From assembly GCF_002443255.2 (NCBI RefSeq), contig NW_019211454.1, forward strand, positions 17,203,037 to 17,267,036: DNA of 64,000 nucleotides, written 5' to 3'. The position numbers were made by a program, and so were the translations under genes. Positions 12,968-23,545 of this stretch are shown in pieces; position 1 is the first letter of the stretch, and each line of letters begins with the position of its first letter. The stretch is from Varroa destructor. Taxonomy: Eukaryota > Arthropoda > Arachnida > Mesostigmata > Varroidae. The notes under the pieces were generated by a model. That model saw only the letters and a list, made by a program, of their open reading frames with translations, had not been told where the DNA came from and ran no database searches.

Positions 12968-12989
12968 CTGCTGCTGCTGCTGCTGCTGG
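12925..12989. repeat. Compound GCC/GCT/GAT/GCT tract
   Basis: 65 bases of triplets: GCC units, then GCT units, then about six GAT units, then GCT units again. The frame is kept throughout. Confidence 0.93.
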
Positions 12990-13920
12990 TGACGACGATG
13001 ATGGTGATTGTGGTAGTGGCCTGACCGTCTAACATATACCTCTCTGAAGACGGAGACAGAAAACGCTGTCCAGACGACATCCACAACAAGTAGTCAGAAA
13101 GAGCGTTAAGCAACAACATCCGACCGAGAGAAACAGTACAAAGTTTCCAGTTTATACTAAAAAGTGAATACCAAAACTAGTTGGAGGTTGACAATAATAA
13201 TCAACGTTGTAGCAGTCGCCGTGGACAGAGGCAAACGGAACCGTATACCATGAAATCGTACGTCGAATTGTTGAGACAATTGCAGACAGCGAACTGTATC
13301 TCTATCTACAATCGCTACCACTCATGAACCACTATCACGATAGTTGTACCGGTCAGCTGTAGTAAAAAAGCAGTTCGCGGCAAACTCGGCTGGCAAGAGG
13401 GCACAGGAGTCGAACCAGCGAACTAACAACAATCAAAAGGTAGCAACAGAATTGTTGCAATTGTTGTCCCGTTTGGCCCTGCAAAATCTGTCGTCGCCGC
13501 AGCCGGCGGCTAAACCGTGAGGAGCTGCTGCGTTCGTACTGCTGTTGCGCGAAAATTCGGATGAAACCAACGACAAACAGTCGAACGAACAAACGGCCAA
13601 GAAGTACCACCCAAACGCGCTGCCGTTCTGGTCAGTCAACAGCGTATTGAGGCCTGCCGGCCCTATAGTCTGTTGCCTGTGCCTGTGTATGAGTAACAAC
13701 GCAGTAGTGGCAGTGTGACGCGGTTCGTGGAAACGCGACAGCAGCAACAGCCACGGCAAAGCCAAACCAGCAAGAAGCGGCCAACCATTCAGTCGCCATT
13801 GAAGCAAGCAAGTTTCGGCCAGTTAACACCGTCGCTCGCTATCCCTATTTGTGTGAATCCCCGTAGCCGGGTATCCGTGCAGATTGCCACGGCGAAGTTG
13901 TGTGCGAACAGCTGTGTAAG

Positions 13921-15102
13921 TCTGTGACGATGGCTATGTATGTTACTACTGCTATTAGCAGATAGCGCCATAGTCACAGGCCTCTGGTCCTCTGTAGCAG
14001 ACGTCGCGGCGGTAGTAAGGGACGTAGACGTTTTCAGAAACGGACAGGGACAGAAAGGTTGCGTATTGTATAGTATCGCCAGTGTGCTAACCCTGGAATC
14101 AGCCAGCTCTAGTTAGCGACATTAGCTGGCGGATCGGCTGAACTAGACCGATGGGACAGCTGAATTTCAGAGGTATATAGCCAGGCCCAGGAAAAAATCG
14201 GCTTCGGTGTAGGTCGTCGAAAAACTGTGGAGTTGAGAACGCCTTAACCGGGAAAGAGATCTGTAGGAAAAATCCCTAGGTAGTCCTAGGGGAAGATACA
14301 CGGTGGCGGGCAGAGAGCGCCTGCAGGAGAAATATCCTCGAGTGAGGTCATACTGTACAACTGTGTGCATTTGTGCAAGTTTGTTCGCAGACAACACTTC
14401 GGAACGGAAAGCGAAATTTATCAACAAGAAGCAGAGTGTCAGCCATCGAATCAGCGCGCTAACGAGGTCGTACGCCCTAGAATTTCATACAGTTCGAATT
14501 CTACGCTTAGCGACAATTGCATATATTGAATCTACTTACGATTGAAAGCCGTAACAGCAACAGCAGAACCAACAATCACCAGCCGATAAGCCACGAATCG
14601 GTCACATCGTTCGTCGGCAAGAGTGAGACAGAAAAAAGGACAAGGCAGAAGAAATTCGTCGTGTTGATGCGTTTTCGAGCATTGCTCATATGCCAGTATT
14701 GCGAGAAGGGATCTGTAGTGCAAATCGCTGTCAATAATATGTTCTACAATCTACAACACATCGTTGTTGCTATTGCTGGGATCGCTCGATTTCATTAGAA
14801 CTTCCCGCCGGCTTGACCAATGTACCCCGGCCAGGTAACTGGCAGTTCATTCAAATCAAGATCATAACAACAGCATTAAAGAAGAAATTTAAAAAAATAA
14901 ACGAAAAGATTGGCGCAAGGTGAAATTCACGTGGCGTCAGGCAGTAAACATTTTCGAGGGAAAACACAAACACATCTTTAGCGACGCCTAATTGGCCCAT
15001 CCAATCGGTCAACCTGTAATTAGCGTTTTCTTGCAAGTTTTTTTATACATGTGAGTGACACTTTACCGTAATGTCAAGTGGGGCATAAACGATGCGCTGC
15101 GC
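13921..15102. other. No supported gene
   Basis: A minus-strand donor-like CAATC|GTAAGTAG lies at about 14.54 kb after a hydrophobic 63-codon frame (VAYRLVIVGSAVAV), with a pyrimidine run upstream but no AG in the right place. It could be a further exon of the minus-strand gene suspected at 15.1-18.5 kb. Confidence 0.4.
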
Positions 15103-15177
15103 TTATCTCTCGTGAGCGCCCAGACCATTTTCAAGGTTGACTCTAGCCATGTTCTCGACACCGAACCTCCGAAATAT
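15103..15177 (-). CDS. Candidate last exon (F) of a minus-strand gene
   Basis: The 3' splice site is strong: ATAATCTTTTTTTGTATAG on the minus strand. Reading from the first base gives 24 codons (IFRRFGVENMARVNLENGLG, then AHER) and TAA; about 70% of codons start with a purine. Phase zero matches the end of candidate exon E. With one leading base a second frame is open for 37 codons, reaching past a weak GTAAAG donor, so the frame is not settled. No clear AATAAA was seen just downstream; a TATAAA variant lies near 15.04 kb. Confidence 0.28.
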   Translation of the reverse strand: MFRRFGVENMARVNLENGLGAHER

Positions 15178-15653
15178 CTATACAAAAAAAGATTATGCGC
15201 GACTGTGAGTAGATGGAGGAGATACACGAAGCATAAGAATTCATCGTTGCTATTGTGCTCGTTGGAAAAGTAAAAAGTGTCTTGGTTCGTGGCGCTGGAT
15301 GGTATATCGTTTACTGTGTTTTTCGGAAAGAACGAAAATAACACGAAGTATAGAATAAACATATATAAAACAATAACGGCGACAGCAAAAGAACAACGAC
15401 AGCAATAACAACATCTGGATGATGCAAATCTCTACTAGTTTAGGCACATCGATACCGTCGGCCTGCTTTTAAGGTTAGTCTGTTCTGTTAAACGACCGAG
15501 TCGTTTGGTGGACTGGTAATTTTATTTATAGTTTAGTTAGAAGGTGATAAGTGTAGGGAAAGCTTCGCGTTTTTTATAGGAAATTATTGGACTATTGTTT
15601 GCGCATTTGGTGCCCACAAATATATTGCTATTACTATGGAATTGTTAGTTTAC

Positions 15654-15759
15654 GGCTGCTATTATGATCGATAGAATCCCGGCCGTGCTGCAGGTTGTCG
15701 GTAGCTCGCTTTGACCTTTCCTTTTAGCAAATATCGTATTCGAATATGTACATACTCGA
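15654..15759 (-). CDS. Candidate internal exon (E) of a minus-strand gene
   Basis: 106 bases: one base completing the codon left by exon D, then 35 codons up to a GCC|GTAAACT donor. The peptide begins RVCTYSNTIFAKRKGQ and ends in a hydrophobic ILSIIIAA. The acceptor (CTGTTAGTTCCTAG on the minus strand) is only moderate and the preceding intron would be 81 bases. No family is recognised. Confidence 0.27.
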
Positions 15760-15840
15760 CTAGGAACTAACAGATCTTACTAAACGAAACGTGCAACCGT
15801 AGTCATTGATTACTGCTGCGCTTAACTTACCGCCACTTAC

Positions 15841-15968
15841 TCGTCCATGGGGGTCTTTACAATCACATTAATCGTGATGGAATAGATAGAGATTTTGCAA
15901 TTGCAACCTTGGGTTAGGTTGTAGTCGCGAATGCTTTCCGCAATGCATCGGAAAATTGCATCGTATAT
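15841..15968 (-). CDS. Candidate internal exon (D) of a minus-strand gene
   Basis: 128 bases: 42 codons plus two bases, between an acceptor (TTTCGTGTTTCACCAG) and an ACGA|GTAAGTGG donor. The frame is open only in this phase for its full length. The peptide starts IYDAIFRCIAESIRDYNL, contains a Cys pair GCNC, and ends in alternating hydrophobic and polar residues like a beta strand (ISIYSITINVIVKTP). It starts in phase zero, matching candidate exon C. A second GTAAGT lies seven bases further on, after an in-frame TAA. Confidence 0.38.
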
Positions 15969-16181
15969 CTGGTGAAACACGAAATTTTTTTTATACAGAC
16001 TGAAACACCTGAGAACTAGGCCCTTCAATGCACTGGGCAATAATGAATGCGGTGCGGGGAATATGACATTGGCAGGGAGGGTATTGAAAAAGGTTGATTA
16101 ATTTGAAAAAAATCACACAGTCTCAGCCGTGGCTCAACCGAAAAATTTCGTGAGCGTCAATTTTGAGCCCTTTGGACTTAC

Positions 16182-16293
16182 TTGGCCGACGATTCTGTTA
16201 AGTCTTCTACGAGCGCAAGCCCCAAGAATTAAACCAATTATGATAGACGTATTTCTACTTTGCCATTGTCTACCTCTGTCGTTTGTAAAGTGA
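16182..16293 (-). CDS. Candidate internal exon (C) of a minus-strand gene
   Basis: 112 bases: one leading base and 37 codons ending at a strong GGCCAA|GTAAGTCC donor. The peptide runs from HFTNDRGRQW through a short hydrophobic patch (SIIIGLILGACA) to ARRRLNRIVGQ. The donor is good. The acceptor (ACTATATAG) has almost no pyrimidine tract, so the 5' edge is the weak point. The frame itself is open further upstream, to 16373. Phase matches B before it and D after it. Confidence 0.32.
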
Positions 16294-17542
16294 CTATATA
16301 GTATATTGTGGTTATGTGGCCACGATATCAGCACACGATCACCAGCATGGCTATTGGAAACGCTGGATAACAACTGGTCACGGAAGCGCTAACCAGTGGC
16401 ACCTGCGCATATTTGCAGTAGGCACGGTCTATAAGACAGTACATGTAATTTTTTTTAATGAACAGCGTTAAAATCTATTAAAACTAAGCACGAGATAGGG
16501 AAAAGAACACGGCGAAGAGGGAAACAAATTACCGTGATTCTATTATTAGTGCATGTTTTCCTTGCCGACTCGAAGTCTAGGTTTGGACAGTCTGAATGTT
16601 CTCGCACGAGTAGCATTTAAATCTGCGTTGTGCTTGTTCTTTCTCTAATAGGCTTAATATTTTCTATTTAGCTTCCTTTCCTGTTGAGTAATCTGTAACA
16701 AGCTTGCTAGCATTGACCATGACCATGACCGCGATAATTTTGACAACACGCAGCAAGCAAGTTGGAACTGCAAATATATACTTGGAAGTTGAGAGCGCAA
16801 TGAGCGGTGTTTAGTAAGGGAAGTCTTTTCTGTATTGATGGAACTGATCAGGGGTGCTGTATGGCAATCGCAAAATTTACTCATCTCACACATTTTGAAT
16901 GAGACACACAATGTAAACACAATGGGTATGTCTATAGTATACTGTATTCCAAGGAAAAACGCGCCGTCAAAGTCAGCAGATATCTTTGATTTTGCCTTCG
17001 ACCGTCTTCGTATTTTTGCTACGGTCGCTTCTCCTTTCTCTTGGCATCCCAGATAGATGTAACCTCCCGCACAGTACGCTAACGCGGTGAAGTCACGATG
17101 CCCGGATTGTCGCCCATACAGCGAACATATCACTAGCCGTAGCTGCCATACGACTGACATCTTACGTGTCTCCTCGGCTCAGTCCGAGACCCAGTTCGCG
17201 ATCGATGGGGCTTCGTTTCTAGCTCAGGCTGCCCATCTAGCGTCGCGCCTATCTCCCCCTGTTGAATCGCTACGTCCATTCGACTACCGCTCACATCGTC
17301 ACCACGGCCGAGAGAGTTTGTAGTGAACCGTCACATAGCCTGCTTCCATCGTTCAGTCTATCCCGTACACGAGTAGCCGCAAGGGACTGTGCCTCAGAAC
17401 ACGGGAAAGTCTCCTCCGTGACACAGCTCCCTCTGAGCCATCTTTGCTTCGTTTCTTAAGCGGTTACCCTCCTCGCCAACGATCCGCGTCAACGATGTTG
17501 TGGTCCTCTATAGGGTAGGCGTCTTTGAGCGACACGACTTAC

Positions 17543-17634
17543 CGCTGGCCGTTCTTATTCGAACTCCCTGTGCTCGTCTGGAGGCGATTGTCTGCCATGG
17601 CTAGTGATGCTTCTACAGCCGACGCCTTCATACA
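17543..17634 (-). CDS. Candidate internal or first coding exon (B) of a minus-strand gene
   Basis: 92 bases ending at a strong CCAGCG|GTAAGTCG donor. The acceptor region reads TTTACTGCATTCATCGCAGAG; using the second of two adjacent AGs keeps the frame with exon A. The peptide is polar and low-complexity-like (MKASAVEASLAMADNRL, then QTSTGSSNKNGQ). About 70% of codons start with a purine. Two in-frame ATGs occur at 17631 and 17598, the latter in a good GCCATGG context. The segment could therefore be the first coding exon instead of an internal one. Confidence 0.4.
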
Positions 17635-18330
17635 CTCTGCGATGAATGCAGTAAATATTCTCTGCCTCCCGGCCCTTACATGTACCCCACAATATTGTCT
17701 ATGAGCGACCTCACGGCAGTGACGACGAACGAATGAGCCACCGCCAGCGTCCAGTCTCATGCTTTGTTCTATAACACAGGAGTAAACTCTACTACCCATA
17801 ACATAGATTGGAAGAGAAGGAAGGGATGAGGGGACGAGTGGGGTATGAAAGAGGGGGCAGAGAGGTTTCGTCATATCACACAGCCTTTGGCGGGGTGGAT
17901 AGTGGATTGAAAATACGGGACAGCAGTGTGTTGCTTGGCCTACTTGGGTGGGAGGTTTCGCAGGGCCTGGCGGCATTGAGTGTGGTTAGAACAGTCCTCT
18001 TTGCTGGTGGTTGATATACATAAAATGCCAGCTCATTGAGGAAGGCAGGGGAATAACCACGAAGCATAGGGGAAGAGAGGAAAAGAAGATTCTAGAGAGA
18101 AATACACAGTAGATCTGGGTAGAGAAAAGAGAAGCCGAGTGAGCGGCAAATCGTACATGTATCGTATATACAGAGAGATACAAAGAAAGGAAAATGGGCT
18201 TCTGGAACAGGCGCGGCCTAGGACAGCCAGCCAGCCAACCAGACAGGAAGACTCACTGGCTCGCGCGATGACGACGACTCTCTCGACCGAGTTGTGGGTG
18301 CGAGTATGCACGGGTGCACAGTTTCCGCCT

Positions 18331-18366
18331 GCTACTACTACTACTACTGCTGCTGCTGCTGTTGTT
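18331..18366. repeat. (CTA)n(CTG)n triplet tract
   Basis: Five ACT units followed by GCT and GTT units, read directly. Confidence 0.9.
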
Positions 18367-18451
18367 ATGAGTTCTCTCACAGCGATGAGTCGATCCCGGC
18401 CAACAGTTGTTGTTGAGTGTTCTTGTACCAACTATTCAGATTAAGACTTAC

Positions 18452-18519
18452 CAGAGCTGTACGATTTTCCACAAGAGCAGAATCAGCTGCAGATGTTGAT
18501 TTTTCGTCTACTACGGTGG
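18452..18519 (-). CDS. Candidate internal exon (A) of a minus-strand gene
   Basis: This is the cleanest exon shape in the window. The acceptor is near-ideal (CTTCTGTTTTTTTCGCAG), the donor is CTCTG|GTAAGTC, and the 68 bases between are open in one frame only (two leading bases and 22 codons). The peptide (TVVDEKSTSAADSALVEN, then RTAL) is polar, as in an extracellular or linker region. A possible but weak upstream exon of 37 bases at 20379-20415 would match its phase. No domain is recognised. Confidence 0.45.
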
Positions 18520-20377
18520 CTGCGAAAAAAACAGAAGTTTGGGACATCAAATTGTGTTCAGCTGAGGAAATCGACACGACGAAGACGATGAAGTATTGCT
18601 TGTTTAATATTTAAACAGAAAAGTCATTTCCAACGAAGCACTTAACATAGTAAAACTTATGCCAATACAATGGGTGCACGTTCTATCCGAACAGTTTACC
18701 TAAACTAGCTTCTTTCCTGTGTTCCATTATGGTGAGTATTATGAGCGTTATTAATTACAACATCAATGCGTGAGTTGAATAAATTCTATAGAAAGCTCAC
18801 TCTGTTAAATGGATAGAATATTGGTACACGTACATATGTTTTTCTAAACATCATTTGCTTTTTATCTACAAATGTACAGTGTTAAATATGAAGATCTCAA
18901 AAGAACGAAGACGACAGATATTTAGCTGTGCAAGAATCTGCCATCTACGTTTTTCTTGTCCTCGTTAGAGCTTGAATTAGCGTTGGCGCATTGCACAGCT
19001 GCTGCAGAGGTTCCGTATGCAGCGAAATGAAAACATTTGTGCTGCTTTCAAGCAGGACAACTATGACTGGACCGTTTCTTAAATGTCGTCCTAGGGCACT
19101 TTCATGGTTGTTTCTTACATTCATCCCACTGTGCACCCTGTAGCTGTACCTTAAAGATGTTGTATTATATTGTAGCCTTACAGAAGGGATCCTAAAAGGC
19201 AGAAGGATGAAGCACAGAGAAAAAGTCTTGAGGATGTCGGAATCGTTGCTCTAGGGCCTTTTCGCCTCCTTTTTGACTGCGATGCCCCGTTTTACGTCTG
19301 TTACCACGTTCACTGTGGGACAACAATTCATTAGGAGAGAATAAACGAAAACCCACACGTTTGTACGACCATTGTTGGATTGCTACATTTTTAACGCATC
19401 GGCCATTGGTGTTATTTCTACAATTCTTCAGTTCTTTCTTCCGCGCCTGTTTGTGACAACGTTTATGGCGATTGCCTGTGTGTGTGTGTGTGTGTAATTG
19501 TGTCTATTTGTATATGTTTGTGCGTGGTGATCTATATGGGTAGTGCACCACAGACGCTTCACGCGGCGAGCGTAGCCGTGGACTGCAACGGTATATGGCG
19601 GTAGACTGAGCTGTACAACGTTACAGGAGCTAACGAGGCATTGAACGCTTCAGGGATTCGGCTGTTCATTTGCTGCCGCACTGCTGGCAATTGAGGCAAT
19701 TGATTATTAAGCTGCAGTCACTGTCGATCATAGAGGTTATTATGCAAGCCGTCTAGGTTTCTATAGAAGATGACAGTCCCTCGTTGAGGCACGAAATATG
19801 TCTTAGCGTTCGACTATAGTTAAGTTAACAGTAGAACCTATTGGGAAAGATCGAGTCATAATATAAACGGTCAGATGGTTCCAACCCAAAGCTAGTTCGT
19901 AATATGGACAAAAGCTAATAATGTAGGTGTCACGTCAGCTGACCATGGTTGAGTTCCATAGTTTTAGTGCAATTAGTTTGAGACCGTGACACTGGCAGTG
20001 CAAAGAATAGTCAGTCGTAGAGGGCACTTATATTAATAGTCACCAGCATATATATAAAATGTAATATCATATGGTAACTTAATCAAAGTAAGATACTAAA
20101 GAACTAGCCGGCAGCATTCAACCGCCCTCATAACGTTTGATTTTTATCGAATTTTTTTTTACATCTGAAACATCCATAATTCGAATGGGTCTGCCCTCTT
20201 TGTCATTATCCCATGGCGAATTCTAGCTAGCTTTACTTCTGGTGCTATCTCAGCTCTAAAGTTTTCTAGATTTTAGGCCCGGTTCTGCCTCTAGAGCTTG
20301 TATCAGACCATTGATGGTTACCACCAATATGAAACGGGTCAAATGGCCATGTCCGGTCTTGGACCTAGATTAACTTA
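18520..20377. other. AT-rich stretch, no supported gene
   Basis: Plain sequence with one GT microsatellite. It would be an intron or the 5' flank of the minus-strand gene proposed to its left. Confidence 0.45.
19477..19495. repeat. (TG)9 microsatellite
   Basis: Uninterrupted TG run. Confidence 0.93.
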
Positions 20378-20515
20378 CTAAGCGCAGTTGAACTTAGTAG
20401 ATGAACACTTGATTGCTAAATCATCACAGGATCTACACTGTTGCTGCGCTGTTTTGAAGCAGTTTTTCGGCACGGCAAGATGGAACAAGTAGTTCTTTGA
20501 ACAGCTATGTCGGCA
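20378..20515 (-). CDS. Cys-rich open segment, unknown
   Basis: A stop-free minus-strand frame of 45 codons with eight Cys (CRHSC at the start, CFKTAQQQCRSC in the middle, FNC near the end), finishing at TAG-TAA. The spacing is not one I can match to a named knottin, EGF or zinc-binding domain. The terminal TAGTAAGT could also be read as a GTAAGT donor. The upstream splice site is poor, so chance remains likely. Confidence 0.15.
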   Translation of the reverse strand, partial: CRHSCSKNYLFHLAVPKNCFKTAQQQCRSCDDLAIKCSSTKFNCA

Positions 20516-20599
20516 TCAGCGCTATTGTCATGATGATCAGCCCAGCAGCAGAGTCGCTCACTGTCACTGGTACCCCCTTTTTGTCACTGTCTTTTTTAG

Positions 20600-20803
20600 C
20601 GGAGCTCCGGTCCTCCATCAACAGCGATAGTCGCGGATCCGGTTAATTTGCTCAGTCTCACAGTAACGATATGCATTATCTACATTATGTATATTCGTTT
20701 GGCCGTCCACTACTGCACCAGTGTTGGCATCGCCGACTTGGTCCTTCTCGTTGTTGTTGTTGTTGTCCGCCCTTGTTCCTTTTTCCTCTTCAATCCCGCG
20801 TAG
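20600..20803 (+). CDS. Candidate exon with hydrophobic segments
   Basis: The acceptor is very strong (TTGTCACTGTCTTTTTTAG). Reading from the first base gives 67 codons to TAG: RSSGPPSTAIVADPVNLLS, then a hydrophobic stretch resembling a membrane helix (TVTICIIYIMYI), then a run of Val encoded by GTT repeats. No clear donor is present; CTCACA|GTAACG near 20.66 kb would shorten the exon. The Val run is repeat-derived, which lowers confidence. Confidence 0.23.
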   Translation, partial: RSSGPPSTAIVADPVNLLSLTVTICIIYIMYIRLAVHYCTSVGIADLVLLVVVVVVRPCSFFLFNPA

Positions 20804-21983
20804 AGTCGCATAGAACAGGCGCTAGCGAATGCTGGCTATGCCCGTGGCATCTGTTCGTCGAACGAGCATCGTTTCGGTCGTTGACGACCAACGACGCCGT
20901 TTTCTCCACAACGGCCTCGTTGATCGCTCGCAATACTGACAGCGTCATCCGGCGGCAAGAGCAGCGCGACGTCCTCAAGGAGCATAAGAACGCTACAGAC
21001 GCAACGACGCCACCACAGTGATGACGCCAATTGTACAACGGTTACAGTAATCAGTGCAGCTAACCTATACAGGCACACTACTACGGTCACTTAGAACGCT
21101 AGCGTACACGCAGCAGAATACGAACATGCAGTCAGCTCTAGACTCATATGGGTATTCTCGCCGAGTCATGGGGTCAGCCATAGAGAAATGCGGAGACACT
21201 GAGGCGTACCGAAAGGAAGCAAAGCTACTGCCTCGTGGCAGAGCAACATCATTATATAGGATCGAACGCAAGCTATGGCAGAATTTTGGCTGTTTAGCCA
21301 ACCAGTTTTCCTAGAAGGACCCTGCTCCAGTAGCAAGAACAAACAGGTGGTATTTAGGCCAGGGCTACAGATTCGATGAGAATAACGGACGGTTTTACAC
21401 TAGATTAGTTGAACCTATTTCGTTATTAAGTGCTCTAACATTAGAAGTAGGGGAACACGTTATCACTAATCTATCACAGGGGCAGATATAATGAGATTGA
21501 AAAAAACGGTAGATAAAGACAGTGCAAAAGAGAGAAATGGCGGAAAAAATCGTCAAGAAGAATAAACTGTTTATTAAGGGACAAGAAAAGCAGACGGAAA
21601 GTGCTGGATAATAAAAAGATCCTTGTAGAACGCCATTGTGACACACTGAGAAAAACAACAACAAGATAAAAGAAAAAAGATAAAAGAGAATTGGGTAGCA
21701 ATAAGAGCTATCCTTACTAGGGGCAGGGTTGCTTACTCAGCTCGACCCATAATGAGACCCTTACTGTTGTATCATATATATATATATATACACGTGTAAT
21801 GTATAAATATGTGAACCCTATCATTTGTATTTCGGCCGGCGCTCGAAGATTAGCCCGCTTTATGATTTTCACCTCGGCTGCAGTTGCAGTTACGTTGCAA
21901 ACCTGGCGTTACCCTCTTCCCCAATCTAGTGGTAGTGTTGTTTTTGTCATGAGAAGCGCCTATGCCCCTACTTGTATTATGTC
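20804..21983. other. No supported gene
   Basis: GC-richer to about 21.3 kb, then purine-rich on the plus strand (21.5-21.7 kb) and AT-rich. Overlapping 75-116-codon frames have no splice context. Confidence 0.45.
21774..21790. repeat. (AT)8 microsatellite
   Basis: Short uninterrupted AT run. Confidence 0.9.
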
Positions 21984-21989
21984 TTTATT
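21984..21989 (-). terminator. Possible poly(A) signal AATAAA
   Basis: AATAAA on the minus strand, about 65 bases beyond the stop codon of the candidate terminal exon at 22056-22340. Confidence 0.3.
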
Positions 21990-22055
21990 GATACGCGAAA
22001 GCTCCCTAGGCTGCAGTTCGTTCTGCTATAATCTCATGCGATTTTTTCTTTTAGT

Positions 22056-22340
22056 CTAATTCCTTCCCAAAATGTTGGGTCGTTCTTTTGCATACGAAAA
22101 GTCCATGACGCCAATAAAGACGCCGTTTTCGACAATAGGCCAGCTTCTGTCGCGGCAGCTGTTGGTATTGCTGTTACGTCGGCCAAACATAGGTAGTCTG
22201 ATCCATCGATCCGGACGACGATGACTGGAATCGCTGTTGCCTATTTCACTGATGCCTCTACAGCTGTTGCTGCCGCCCCAGTCCCCACTCTGACGAACAG
22301 CTAATGGTGATAGGCCAACAGGCAGCAGGCCCCGCCACAT
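22056..22340 (-). CDS. Candidate terminal exon, unknown protein
   Basis: A good minus-strand acceptor (CAGACTGTTCTTGTTAG) lies directly before an in-frame ATG. 94 codons follow to TAG and an AATAAA comes about 65 bases later. The peptide has SGDWGGSNSCRG near the start, a basic middle (RWIRLPMFGRR) and a C-terminus ending SYAKERPNILGRN. The plus strand also has a strong acceptor at 22056 facing inwards (GATTTTTTCTTTTAG), opening a 46-codon frame (LIPSQNVGSFFCIRK) to a TAG|GTAGTC-like donor. Only one of the two can be the main coding strand. Confidence 0.3.
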   Translation of the reverse strand: MWRGLLPVGLSPLAVRQSGDWGGSNSCRGISEIGNSDSSHRRPDRWIRLPMFGRRNSNTNSCRDRSWPIVENGVFIGVMDFSYAKERPNILGRN

Positions 22341-22650
22341 CTAACAAGAACAGTCTGATCGCCATCGCAAGAGCAACGAGAATAGACTACCTCTGCTTCA
22401 ACGACGGTCATCCCTGGCAATAGCGTCGCTCACTCGTTTGCTTGCTTCTATGCGCGTTCGTGTGATGTGGTCTTCTCTGTTGTGGCCATGTATGTGTGTT
22501 TATGCCTTTCGATGGCTAAGCGCCAGCAGCCGTTCGTTCCATATGTGTGCTTCCCGTGCCAGCCACGCTTGCTGTCGAGTAGTTGAGCCAATGGTGGGGA
22601 TGACCGCAGCTATCACAGATCATCGTCATCGTCAACATCAACATCATCGA

Positions 22651-22689
22651 CAACAACAACAACAACAACAACAGCAGCAGCAGCAGCAG
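22651..22689. repeat. (CAA)7(CAG)6 tract
   Basis: Seven CAA units then six CAG units, uninterrupted. In the plus-strand frame 22438-22692 it would encode poly-Gln, but that frame has no other support. Confidence 0.95.
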
Positions 22690-23532
22690 TAGTAACAGCT
22701 TTAACAGGAGTCACTCACTCATTCTGTTGTGCCATGCTTTTCAACTGTGCCAATACTGCTTGCCGCTGCTATTATTGTTGTTGTTGTTAATAATGATCGT
22801 GGTAGTGACACCGATGGCGTCAGCTACAGATTCTGCTGCGGCAATCCGTTCGTCGATTTACTTGTTCGCCTGCTTGGTCTCCCGCTCGGTCGCTTACTCG
22901 TTGTCAGTCATCGTTACTATGAGCGGTACGGGCGTCCGTGCTAGCTAGCTACCAACCTCCAGAGACAGGCAACTACGATGCTTTCGTCGTTGTCGTCGTC
23001 GCCGCTAAACGCAATCGTCATCCGTCCATATCGGCAATGCGTCGTATCGTAGCGTTGCTTTGGCCTGGACGAACAGAGGTCGTTGGGGGGTGGCAGGGGA
23101 GCGTTAAGGCATGAAACAGCCAACCCATGTCGCTATGCGACAACGCTACTGGCACAAAACGGCACAGCCCTCAGAAACAAACGATAACGAAGAAAGAGAA
23201 GAAGTAGTTAACAGTGATGGCCACTGCAGGGTCGCCACGGATAATACGGCTCAAGGAATGAATGCGGTGCAAGGCGACTTTTTCAAAGCTCGAGTTCCAG
23301 AGACAATGACGAAACTAGCGAGGGGAGCCGTAATAGCAGCGGCACGAGTAGTCCCAGAAAAACGCCAGGTATAACCTTGGCCGCGAGTTTTTTGTATGGC
23401 GAATTAATCTCATAATGTTGATCGCATAATGTATTAGTGATGATTGCTTTGGTTTGGGGTATCTATAGTATATATATACAAATGTACATATACATTGCGT
23501 ATCTTTAGACAAGTATTCTTGGATTGTAGTGT

Positions 23533-23545
23533 CCCCCCCCCCCCC
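23533..23545. repeat. Poly-C, 13 bases
   Basis: Thirteen C in a row, followed by AGATCAATC. Confidence 0.93.

Larger units (their letters stand above)
10901..13920. other. Triplet-rich block, no supported coding gene
   Basis: Dense CAG, CTG, CGG, CGT and GAT triplets. At 13916 a donor-like CTGT|GTAAGT follows a GC-richer stretch (about 13.6-13.9 kb) and could be the end of a plus-strand 5' untranslated exon. Nothing confirms transcription. Confidence 0.45.

Noticed and set aside
13390..13430. Second tRNA-like B box on the minus strand (GGTTCGACTCC)
   Set aside because: T stem has a mismatch and no D-arm, anticodon arm or acceptor stem could be drawn.
16654..17160. 168-codon minus-strand frame inside the proposed minus-strand gene
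   Set aside because: Open for 507 bases but without a good acceptor and donor; its phase does not join candidate exons B and C. Probably intronic, though it remains the main rival to the proposed chain.
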